Positions 15,308 through 22,152 of a stretch of 24,327 nucleotides of DNA are shown here, in pieces; the first letter of the stretch is position 1, and every line of letters starts with the position of its first letter. The notes under the pieces are model-generated. The model made no database searches. It saw only the letters and a program-made list of their open reading frames with translations, and was not told the origin of the DNA. Source of the stretch: DASXTK01 sp036505485 (GTDB lineage Bacteria > Actinomycetota > Acidimicrobiia > Acidimicrobiales > VFJN01); contig DASXTK010000379.1 in the NCBI GenBank assembly GCA_036505485.1, positions 1 through 24,327 of the forward strand, read 5' to 3'. The position numbers were made by a program, and so were the translations under genes.

Positions 15308-16171
15308 TCAGTGCTTGGCCCGCTCCCCCGCCGAGGGCGCCTGGCCGTCGGGGAAGTCGCGGATCATGTTGTCCTGGCCGAACGAGGCCACCAGTCGTCC
15401 GTCTGCGGTGAACACCTCGGCCCGGCCCCGTGACCGACCCCGGCCGGCGTAGGTGCTGCGTTGGTCCAGCAGCAGCCAGTCCCCGGCGTGGAAGTGCTCG
15501 TGGAACGACAACGTCTGGGTCAGCACCGTGGTGGAGATGCTGACGTGGGCCATGGATTGGCCGACGCCGGGATGGGGCCGCATCGCCGTCCCGATCAGGA
15601 AGCCGTCGCTGGCGTAGGCCAGCAAGGCCTGGCTGATCGCCGGGTCGCCGACATCCGCCGCGCCCGGGAACCTCACCCACACCCGCAGCTCCGGTGGTCC
15701 GTGGGCATCGGGGTCGGAAAGGTCGACGTCGTCCACGATCCGCAGTTCCCACGGCATGTTGGCGGCAGGTCGAGGCGTCACGTCGTTGGCCGAGGCCACG
15801 TCGGGCGCGTGTTCAGCGTGGCGGATCAGGTCGGGGCTGGGGTCGTGGAGCAGCACCAGCGATCGGGTGGAGGTCCTTTCGCCCTGGCCGATGGTCACCG
15901 CGACCGACGCGAACGCCCGGCCCGAGTGGATGGGCTCCACGACGACGTCGAGCGGCTGGTCCTGCGAGGCACCCCGGGCGAACACGGTGTGGAGCGACAG
16001 GACCTCCTTGCCGGGGATCGTCCGGGCCGCGGCCACCAGGGACTGGGCGAGCAGCTGGCCGCCGAACACCACCCCGGGGCCGTGAGCGACGTTGCCGGCC
16101 CGGAAACGGCCCTCGGTCTCGTCCACCGACTCGAGGTCGAGCGCAGCCAGTAGGTCCCCCAACCCCGTCAT
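15308..16171 (-). CDS. TesB-like acyl-CoA thioesterase (double hotdog)
   Basis: This 287-residue protein matches E. coli TesB in length. The first hotdog carries GPGVVFGGQLLAQSLVAAARTIP, HTVFARGASQDQPLDVVVEPIHSGRAF and TRSLVLLHDP; the second ends with LLLDQRSTYAGRGRSRGRAEVFTADGRLVASFGQDNMIR. It would hydrolyse acyl-CoA to acid and CoA. Of the TesB triad (Asp204, Thr228, Gln278 in E. coli), Thr240 and Gln266 are evident, but the Asp appears as Thr218 (LTQTLSFH where relatives have LDH..WFH). ATG 16171 fits the conserved start. TACTGT (16180-16185, minus strand) eight bases upstream is a likely -10. The gene is divergent from the second amidohydrolase-2 gene. Confidence 0.88.
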   Translation of the reverse strand: MTGLGDLLAALDLESVDETEGRFRAGNVAHGPGVVFGGQLLAQSLVAAARTIPGKEVLSLHTVFARGASQDQPLDVVVEPIHSGRAFASVAVTIGQGERTSTRSLVLLHDPSPDLIRHAEHAPDVASANDVTPRPAANMPWELRIVDDVDLSDPDAHGPPELRVWVRFPGAADVGDPAISQALLAYASDGFLIGTAMRPHPGVGQSMAHVSISTTVLTQTLSFHEHFHAGDWLLLDQRSTYAGRGRSRGRAEVFTADGRLVASFGQDNMIRDFPDGQAPSAGERAKH

Positions 16172-16179
16172 GGTCCCGC

Positions 16180-16185
16180 ACAGTA
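16180..16185 (-). promoter_or_regulatory. Probable -10 (TACTGT) of the thioesterase gene
   Basis: On the minus strand TACTGT fits TANNNT and lies eight bases before ATG 16171, without a Shine-Dalgarno, as for a leaderless transcript. Confidence 0.4.
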
Positions 16186-16237
16186 GTTGGCGGCAGCGGG
16201 TCCGGCAGGCCGACGTTCGCGTCGCGAGAATGGCGTT

Positions 16238-16253
16238 TACACGTGAAGTACAC
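16238..16253 (+). promoter_or_regulatory. Direct repeat TACAC with 11-base period in a divergent promoter region
   Basis: TACAC at 16238-16242 and again at 16249-16253, one helical turn apart and including CACGTG, lies between the thioesterase and amidohydrolase starts and just upstream of the -10 at 16271. It could be a binding site for another regulator. It does not match TGACGYNNSTGTCA. Confidence 0.25.
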
Positions 16254-16270
16254 AGCACTCCGCGATGCAA

Positions 16271-16276
16271 TAGGGT
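16271..16276 (+). promoter_or_regulatory. Possible -10 (TAGGGT) of the second amidohydrolase gene
   Basis: TAGGGT fits TANNNT. A start about seven bases later would leave a leader of about 30 bases holding the AGGGGAAGG ribosome binding site before ATG 16314. Confidence 0.35.
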
Positions 16277-16313
16277 GAGAGCGATCGATCGCCCCGAGGG
16301 GAAGGTGCGTGCG

Positions 16314-17603
16314 ATGGACATCGACGACATGGTGCTGGTGAGCGTCGACGACCATGTGGTGGAACCGCCACATCTGTTCGAGGGACGGCTTCCGGCCAAG
16401 TACGCCGACCTGGCGCCACAGTTCGTGACCAGGGAGGACGGCACGAACGCGTGGCGCTACGAGGGCCAGGAGCTCACCAACGTGGCGCTCAACGCCGTGG
16501 CCGGACGCCCGCCCGAGGAGTACGGCCTCGAGCCAACGTCCCTGGCCGAGCTCCGACCCGGGTGTTACGACATCGACGAGCGCATCAAGGACATGGACGC
16601 CAACGGTGTGCTCGGTTCGCTGTGCTTCCCGTCGTTCCCGCAGTTCTGCGGCCAGCTGTTCGCCCGTACCGAGGACAAGGACGTGGCGCTGGCCATGGTC
16701 CGGGCCTACAACGACTGGCACATCGACGAGTGGTGTGGCACCCATCCCGGCCGGTTCATGCCCTGTGCGCTGCCGGCCATCTGGGACCCCGAGGTGCTGG
16801 CGGCCGAGGTCCGGCGCACCGCGGCCAAGGGCGCCCACGCCGTCACCTTCTCGGAGAACCCGTCGAAGCTGGGCTGGCCCAGCCTCCACTCCGACTACTG
16901 GGATCCGTTCTGGACCGCCTGCAGCGACGAGCACGTGGTGGTGTGCATGCACATCGGCTCGTCGTCGGCGCTGGTGGTCACCGCCCCCGACGCCCCGATC
17001 GACTGCCTGATCACGCTGACGCCGATGAACATCGTGCAGGCCGCGGCCGATCTGATCTGGTCTCCCACGCTGCGCAAGTTCCCCGACCTGAAGGTGGCGC
17101 TGTCCGAGGGCGGGATCGGCTGGATCCCGTACCTGCTGGAACGGCTCGACTACAACTACCGCAAGCACCACCGCTGGACGGGGCAGGACTTCGGCGACAA
17201 GTTGCCCAGCGAGGTGTTCAACGAGCACGTGCTCACCTGCTTCATCGACGACCGGTTCGGGGTCGTCAGCCGGGGCTACCTCAACCTCGACAACGTGTGC
17301 TGGGAGTGCGACTACCCCCACTCCGACTCCACGTGGCCCCGCTCCCCCGAGACGCTGGCCGAACACATCGACGGGGTCGACATCGGTGACTACGACGTCG
17401 ACCGGATCAGCCATCTGAACGCCATGCGGCACTTCAGCTACGACCCCTTCACGGCCTTCGGTGGCCGGGACAACTGCACCGTGGGGACCTTGCGGGCTCG
17501 AGCTGCGGGACACGACGTCTCCATCCGGTCCACCAATGCCTCCAACGTCGGCGCCCACAAGTCGTCGTCGGTCGACCTGCTGAGCGCGGCGAACAGCCGC
17601 TGA
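16314..17603 (+). CDS. Amidohydrolase-2 family metal-dependent hydrolase (second paralogue)
   Basis: This 429-residue TIM-barrel hydrolase has the N-terminal metal motif VSVDDHVVEPP (Asp12, Asp13, His14, Glu17). A catalytic-face segment VVVCMHIGSSS and a Glu in LSEGGIGWIPYLLERLDY follow. The late metal Asp is in WECDYPHSDSTWP. It is of the same family as the protein at 7889-9082 (DXXH start, DYPH/DFPH end) but is clearly diverged. Homologues are frequent in actinobacteria and mostly uncharacterised. ATG 16314 has an AGGGGAAGG Shine-Dalgarno ending eight bases upstream. The last 40 or so residues are rich in Ser, Asn and Ala with no motif. The gene converges on the alpha/beta hydrolase gene with a perfect hairpin between them. 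The substrate is unknown; a carboxylated ring or lactone is plausible. Confidence 0.88.
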   Translation: MDIDDMVLVSVDDHVVEPPHLFEGRLPAKYADLAPQFVTREDGTNAWRYEGQELTNVALNAVAGRPPEEYGLEPTSLAELRPGCYDIDERIKDMDANGVLGSLCFPSFPQFCGQLFARTEDKDVALAMVRAYNDWHIDEWCGTHPGRFMPCALPAIWDPEVLAAEVRRTAAKGAHAVTFSENPSKLGWPSLHSDYWDPFWTACSDEHVVVCMHIGSSSALVVTAPDAPIDCLITLTPMNIVQAAADLIWSPTLRKFPDLKVALSEGGIGWIPYLLERLDYNYRKHHRWTGQDFGDKLPSEVFNEHVLTCFIDDRFGVVSRGYLNLDNVCWECDYPHSDSTWPRSPETLAEHIDGVDIGDYDVDRISHLNAMRHFSYDPFTAFGGRDNCTVGTLRARAAGHDVSIRSTNASNVGAHKSSSVDLLSAANSR

Positions 17604-17610
17604 CGATCCG

Positions 17611-17658
17611 TTCTGTGACCTGCATGCCGCGCCTGGGCGCGGCATGCAGGTCACAGAA
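17611..17658. terminator. Perfect 23-bp-arm hairpin between convergent genes
   Basis: Left arm 17611-17633 (TTCTGTGACCTGCATGCC then GCGCC), two-base centre TG, right arm 17636-17658 its exact reverse complement. It lies eight bases after the amidohydrolase stop and 22 bases before the hydrolase stop on the other strand, so it is well placed as a bidirectional terminator. Its sequence is unrelated to the AATTGAG-type hairpins except for TGTGACCTG, which also occurs at 24252-24260. Confidence 0.75.
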
Positions 17659-17680
17659 TGAAGGGTGCCCCCTCACGACC

Positions 17681-18598
17681 TCAGGGCAAGTCGTCGAGGA
17701 AGGCGGCGATGAGGGTGACGGTGGATTGGGGGTTGTCGCCGGCGGCGAGGTGGCCGGCGCGCTCGACTACCTCGAGACGGGCGTGCGGGATCAGGTCGAC
17801 GATCTCCTGGGCACCTTGTCCGGAGAGGACATCGCTGGCCGCGCCTCGCAGCACCAGGACCGGACAGCTCAGCCCGGCGGCGTCGGTGTCGAGCCCGTCG
17901 ACCACAGCGTCCATCCGGACATCGAGCTCGTCGACCGCTTCGAGCTGCTGCCACCGCTGACCCATCCGGTGCTTCCAGACCCAGCGCCCGTCGGCTCGCT
18001 GGCGCAGGTTCCGGCTGAGGCTCTCCGCCCGGACGTTCTTGCGCAGGGGCAGGTAGCGCCGGATGTGGGCCGCAGCCTCGTCCAGGGAGGCGAAGCTCTC
18101 CTGGGCGCTCATGAACTCCATGATCCGGCGGACGCCCTTGGGCTCCAGCCGGTGGCCGACGTCGATCAGCACGATGCCGCTGACCCGCTCCGGGTGGTGG
18201 GCCGCATAGGTGATGGCGGTGATCCCGCCCAACGAGGCGCCGACGATGGGACAGCGGTCCAGCCCGAAGACGTCGAGGATCGGCGCCACCGCGGTGGCGA
18301 AGGCCTCCCGCCCGAACGGAGTGTCGGGCGGCAGCGGGTCCGAGTCACCGTGACCCGGCAGATCGGGGGCCAGCAGGTGGTAGCGGTCGCCCACCGCCGC
18401 GCCCAACTCCTCGAACATGTAGGCGGTCTGGCCGCCTCCGTGCAGCGCCAGCACCGGCGGCAGCCTCCGGTGCCCCCATTCCAGGTAGTGCACCTGGCGC
18501 CCCGCGACCATGGCGAACCCACTCCGCCCACCGGTCGGGATGTCGTGCCTCGGCGCGGCCCCGTCCTCGTCGTCGATCCCAACCCCAACGGTGCTCAT
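17681..18598 (-). CDS. Alpha/beta-fold hydrolase
   Basis: This 305-residue protein shows the alpha/beta hydrolase core: oxyanion loop LALHGGGQTAYMFEEL, LAPDLPGHGDSD, nucleophile elbow GASLGG (Ser122) and a C-terminal catalytic His in VERAGHLAAGDNP. The acid is probably the Asp in VLRGAASDVLSG. A helical cap lies between the elbow and the acid. Candidates are an ester or C-C-bond hydrolase such as a meta-cleavage-product hydrolase. The GASLGG elbow with the HGGG loop does not decide between them. ATG 18598 is only 10 bases after the stop of the two-domain dehydrogenase, so it is the third gene of the kinase operon. An upstream in-frame extension would run into that gene and lacks homology. Confidence 0.9.
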   Translation of the reverse strand: MSTVGVGIDDEDGAAPRHDIPTGGRSGFAMVAGRQVHYLEWGHRRLPPVLALHGGGQTAYMFEELGAAVGDRYHLLAPDLPGHGDSDPLPPDTPFGREAFATAVAPILDVFGLDRCPIVGASLGGITAITYAAHHPERVSGIVLIDVGHRLEPKGVRRIMEFMSAQESFASLDEAAAHIRRYLPLRKNVRAESLSRNLRQRADGRWVWKHRMGQRWQQLEAVDELDVRMDAVVDGLDTDAAGLSCPVLVLRGAASDVLSGQGAQEIVDLIPHARLEVVERAGHLAAGDNPQSTVTLIAAFLDDLP

Positions 18599-18608
18599 GA
18601 CCAGGACA

Positions 18609-20756
18609 CTAGGGACTCGAAGGGTCGCGGGGGAGGTTGAGGAGGCGTTCGGCGATGACGTTGCGCTGGATCTCGCTGGTGCCGCCGGCGATGGTGAGGC
18701 AGCGGTTGGCGAGGTAACCGGCCACCCAGGTGGCCGCCGGGCCATCGGTTGCGGCTCCGGCGCGGCCCAGCAGCGTCCACCCCAGCTCCTGCACCTTCTG
18801 CTCGTGCTCGGCGGCCAACAGCTTGCGCACGCTGGCCTCGGGCCCGGGCTGGGTGGAACCGGACACCGCCCGCAGGGTCAGCCGCAGCCCCAGCACCGCC
18901 AGGGCCTGGGCCTCGATCAGCAGCCGGCCGACCTCGTCGGCGGCGACACCGCGGTCGTCGAGCCGGGAGTCATCGAGCCGACCGAGCAGGGACTCCTCTC
19001 CCAACCCGAACGACGACCCCGAGCCCATCGACACCCGCTCGTTGCCCAACGTGGTCCGGGCCGCCCGCCAGCCGCCACCGACCGGACCCACTACATCGTC
19101 GTCGGGCACGAACACGTCGGTGAGGAACACCTCGTTGAACATGGCGTAGCCGGTCAGCTCCCGGAGGGGCCGGATGTCCAGGCCCGGAACCTTCATGTCG
19201 ACGACGAAACAGGTGATCCCGTCGTGGCGCGGCACGTTGGGGTCGGTGCGGGCCAGGCAGATCCCCAGGTCGGACTGGGCCGCCATCGTGGTCCACACCT
19301 TCTGGCCGGTCAGCAGCCAGCCGCCGTCGACCTGGACCGCCTTGGTGGCCAGCGACGCCAGATCCGACCCGGCGCCAGGCTCGGAGAACAGCTGGCACCA
19401 GCTGAGCTCGCCCCGCAAGGTGGCCGGGACCCAGCGGGCCTGCTGGTCCTCGCTGCCGTGAGCGATGACCGTCGGCAACGCCCAACCGGCCACCTGCAGG
19501 TGCGGCCGATGAACGTGGGCGGTCCTGAACTCGTCGTCGATCACCAGCTGTTCGAGGGCGCTGGCGTCCCGACCCCATGGGCGGGGCCAGTGCGGCGCGG
19601 CATATCCGGCCTCGGCCATCAGGCCGCGCCAGTCGGCCTTGTCGTGGCTGCGCAGGTCGTCCAGGAAGGTGCGGACCTCGGCGCGGTGGGACTCGGCTTC
19701 GGCCGGCAGGTCCACGGCCAGGCGCCGCCGCTCCCCGGCCCGGGCCCGGGCCACCGCCGTGGCCCGCCACCGGGTGGGCGGACCGACCAGCGCCCGGACC
19801 GACAGGGCCCGCTTCAGATAGAGGTGGGCGTCGTGCTCCCAGGTGAAGCCGATGCCGCCCAGCACCTGGATGCAGCCCTCCGCCGCTCGGAGCAGGGCCT
19901 CGGGCGCCAGCGCCGCGGCCGCGGCGTCCGCCAGGGGATCTTCGTCGCGAGCCGCGTCCCAGGCCGAGGCCCGGGCCAGCTCCAACCCGCAGAGCATGTC
20001 GGCGCAGCGGTGCTTGACCGCCTGGAACTGTCCGATCGGCCGGCCGAACTGCTCCCGCACGGTGGCGTGCTCGGCCGCGGTGTCCACACACCACGCCGCG
20101 GCACCGACAGCCTCGGCCGCTAACAACCGCACCGCCAGCCGTTCGATGCCTTGGCCCGCGGCCGCCGAGCACGCAACCCCGTCGGCGGTCACGTCAGCCA
20201 CCCGACGAGTCGGATCCACGCTCGGCCGGGTTTCCACATCGACCTGATCGCGGTCGACGACACACCAGACGACCTCGTATCCAGCCTGGGCCGGCAGCAC
20301 GAGCAACGATGCGACGCCGGCAGACGGCACCAGCCTCCAGGTTCCCTTCAACCGTCCGTCGCCATACGTCCCCAGATCCGGCCCGAAGCTCACGGCCCCG
20401 ACCGATTCACCCGACGCGAGCCTCGGGAGGAGCTCCGCCCGTTGGTCGTCGCTTCCCAACCGGTTGATCGCTGCGCCAGCCAGCACCGAGGGGAGATACG
20501 GCCCCGGGGCGAGGACTCGACCCATCTCCTCCAGCACCACCGCCACATCGGCCAGGCTGCCGCCGCTTCCGCCCACCGACTCCGGCAGGTGGATCCCGAG
20601 CCAACCCAACTTGGCGATCTCCTCCCAGAATGGCGGGAGGACGTCAGGCCCTTCGTCCAGATACTCCCGGGGCACCGCGGGAGGACAGCGTTCCGCCAAG
20701 AAGGCGGACACCGTTCGGTGCAGGTCCTGATGGTCCTCGGTGATGCCCAGGGTCAC
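18609..20756 (-). CDS. Two-domain (fused) acyl-CoA dehydrogenase, FadE34/FadE6-like
   Basis: This 715-residue protein is two acyl-CoA dehydrogenases fused head to tail. Domain 1 spans about 1-370 (LGWLGIHLPESVGGSGG, HATVREQFGRPIGQFQAVKH, GGIGFTWEHDAHLYLKRA). Domain 2 spans about 375-715 (FSEPGAGSDLASL, LTGQKVWTTM, FNEVFLTDVFVPDD, GGTSEIQRNVIAERLLNLPRD). This is the layout of mycobacterial FadE34 and FadE6. FadE34 acts on a steroid side-chain CoA ester, so a bulky substrate is plausible. Neither domain has the usual EGT Glu: domain 1 has WEHD and domain 2 has GGT. Glu573 (GNER) is the likely base. GTG 20756 overlaps the kinase stop as GTGA, so translation is coupled. The C-terminal half is paralogous to the gene at 1-770. 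Confidence 0.93.
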   Translation of the reverse strand: MTLGITEDHQDLHRTVSAFLAERCPPAVPREYLDEGPDVLPPFWEEIAKLGWLGIHLPESVGGSGGSLADVAVVLEEMGRVLAPGPYLPSVLAGAAINRLGSDDQRAELLPRLASGESVGAVSFGPDLGTYGDGRLKGTWRLVPSAGVASLLVLPAQAGYEVVWCVVDRDQVDVETRPSVDPTRRVADVTADGVACSAAAGQGIERLAVRLLAAEAVGAAAWCVDTAAEHATVREQFGRPIGQFQAVKHRCADMLCGLELARASAWDAARDEDPLADAAAAALAPEALLRAAEGCIQVLGGIGFTWEHDAHLYLKRALSVRALVGPPTRWRATAVARARAGERRRLAVDLPAEAESHRAEVRTFLDDLRSHDKADWRGLMAEAGYAAPHWPRPWGRDASALEQLVIDDEFRTAHVHRPHLQVAGWALPTVIAHGSEDQQARWVPATLRGELSWCQLFSEPGAGSDLASLATKAVQVDGGWLLTGQKVWTTMAAQSDLGICLARTDPNVPRHDGITCFVVDMKVPGLDIRPLRELTGYAMFNEVFLTDVFVPDDDVVGPVGGGWRAARTTLGNERVSMGSGSSFGLGEESLLGRLDDSRLDDRGVAADEVGRLLIEAQALAVLGLRLTLRAVSGSTQPGPEASVRKLLAAEHEQKVQELGWTLLGRAGAATDGPAATWVAGYLANRCLTIAGGTSEIQRNVIAERLLNLPRDPSSP

Positions 20757-22084
20757 GGCTCGGGAGTCCCTTCGACGAGGGCGGCAGTGCCGGCCCGGAA
20801 CGTCTCGTAGCGGTCGGTGCAGGGGGCTTGCCAGGCGGGATCGGGCTCGATCCGCTTCGCGGTGCGGGCCCAGCGGCGACCGTCGTTGGGGTTGGACTCC
20901 AGGCCGGCCACGCAGCGGGCCAGGAAGGCGGTGCCCAGGGCAGTGGCATCGGGCACGGCGGCGACATCCACCGGGAGCCCGGTGCAGTCCGCCAGGGCGG
21001 CCACCCATCCCGCACGCCGGACGCCTCCGCCCGCGGCCACGATCCGGCGCGGCGGCTCCACTCCGGGACCGCGGGCCAGGTCGAGGATTTGGCGCACCAC
21101 GAACCCCGAGGCCTCGTACGCCGCCCGCTCCACCGCGGCCGGCCCGTGACCCAGGTGCAGCCCCTCGAGGCCGGCCCGCAGATCGGGGCGGTGCAACGGC
21201 GTCCGCTCGCCCCGGGCATACGGCTGCCAGACCGGGACATCGTGCGGGTCCAACGTCGTCTGTTCCTCAACGAGCAACCGTCCGACCCAGTCCACGAACA
21301 GACCACCGGCGTTGCTGGCCCCGCCGACCATCCCGAGCCCCGAAGCGGTGTGGGGAACGGACCAGAGCCCCGGCCGCTCCACCCACCCCGAGGTGACCTG
21401 CCACACGATCAGCGTCGCTCCCAGCAGGACCAGCACGTCCCCGGGCGAATCGGCACCCACGACATACTGCGCGGCCAAGGCGTCGATCGTCCCGGCGCCG
21501 ACCAGCGGCCCGCTGGACCCGACCCGGCCCACCGGTTCGGCGACGTCGGCCACCACGGCCGGAAACTGGTCGGGCGACTCTCCCACCCAACCGTTGCCGT
21601 CGAACAGAGGCGCCAGGCAATACGCGGTGGCGTAATCGATCGCGGCCCGCCCGCACAGGGCATGGTTGGCGACGGCCTGCGCCGGCCAGAACCCAGAAGC
21701 CCGGGGATGCTGTGCGCCCAACCAGCGCAGGAACCCCGCGGCCTCCCCCGACTCCGCCGGGTTCTTCCCGGGAGCGGCGGCCCCCCGCCCGTCGCCGTAC
21801 AGCAGCCCAGCGCCGCACGGTCGCCCACGCTCGTCGACCGCGCTCAACGAAGGAACCATGGCCGCGACCGCAACCCCCCGCACCGCCTGTCCGATGACCA
21901 CCTCGGCGAAGGCCTCCCCCACACCTTGGCGCCAGGCGGCGTCGGCGTCGTGCTCCAGCCGGGCCGGTCCGACCATCACCCGGTGGGGACGGCGAACGGA
22001 GGCGACCACCGAGCCGTCGTCAGCGACCGCGAGCGCCTTGACCGACGTCGTGCCGATGTCCAACCCCACGGTGACCTCGCCCAT
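20753..22084 (-). CDS. FGGY-family carbohydrate kinase (xylulokinase-like)
   Basis: This 443-residue protein opens with the phosphate-1 ATP motif VGLDIGTTSVKALA. The catalytic-region Asp is kept in VGAGTIDALAAQ. The second domain has the GGASNAGGLFVDWV and RTPLHRPDLRAGLEGL segments, and the adenosine motif VAAGGGVRRAGWVAALADCTGLPVDV ends with DATALGTAFLA. The family phosphorylates sugars or polyols with ATP. It heads an operon with a two-domain acyl-CoA dehydrogenase (GTGA overlap) and a hydrolase, so its substrate may be an unusual alcohol or sugar-linked intermediate; this is inference. ATG 22084 follows GGAGGGAGAGG. A start 33 bases further upstream would lie in the operator. The length is slightly short of the roughly 480-500 residues of classical members. 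Confidence 0.9.
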   Translation of the reverse strand: MGEVTVGLDIGTTSVKALAVADDGSVVASVRRPHRVMVGPARLEHDADAAWRQGVGEAFAEVVIGQAVRGVAVAAMVPSLSAVDERGRPCGAGLLYGDGRGAAAPGKNPAESGEAAGFLRWLGAQHPRASGFWPAQAVANHALCGRAAIDYATAYCLAPLFDGNGWVGESPDQFPAVVADVAEPVGRVGSSGPLVGAGTIDALAAQYVVGADSPGDVLVLLGATLIVWQVTSGWVERPGLWSVPHTASGLGMVGGASNAGGLFVDWVGRLLVEEQTTLDPHDVPVWQPYARGERTPLHRPDLRAGLEGLHLGHGPAAVERAAYEASGFVVRQILDLARGPGVEPPRRIVAAGGGVRRAGWVAALADCTGLPVDVAAVPDATALGTAFLARCVAGLESNPNDGRRWARTAKRIEPDPAWQAPCTDRYETFRAGTAALVEGTPEP

Positions 22085-22109
22085 CCCTCTCCCTCCAGAG
22101 CCCAGAAAC

Positions 22110-22123
22110 TGACGCAAGTGTTA
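22110..22123 (+). promoter_or_regulatory. Candidate operator between the kinase and SDR operons
   Basis: TGACGCAAGTGTTA followed by GGTT differs from TGACGYNNSTGTCA at one base (GTTA for GTCA). It is 25 bases from the kinase ATG and 29 from the SDR ATG, so it could serve both divergent operons. TAGGTT at 22122-22127, overlapping its end, fits a -10 for the SDR gene. Confidence 0.6.
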
Positions 22124-22152
22124 GGTTAGTGGACCGATCCAGGGGGCTTGGC

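Noticed and set aside
16172..16444. N-terminal extension of the thioesterase up to 16444
   Set aside because: It would overlap the start of the divergent amidohydrolase and its promoter. TesB homology and the usual length begin at ATG 16171.
17615..18640. Long plus-strand reading frame antisense to the alpha/beta hydrolase
   Set aside because: It is rich in Gly, Ala, Arg and Pro with no domain, begins inside the hairpin, and mirrors a clear hydrolase with catalytic motifs on the minus strand.
20757..21008. N-terminal extension of the fused dehydrogenase inside the kinase gene
   Set aside because: The residues are Arg/Pro/Gly-rich without homology, and the dehydrogenase starts at the GTG overlapping the kinase stop.
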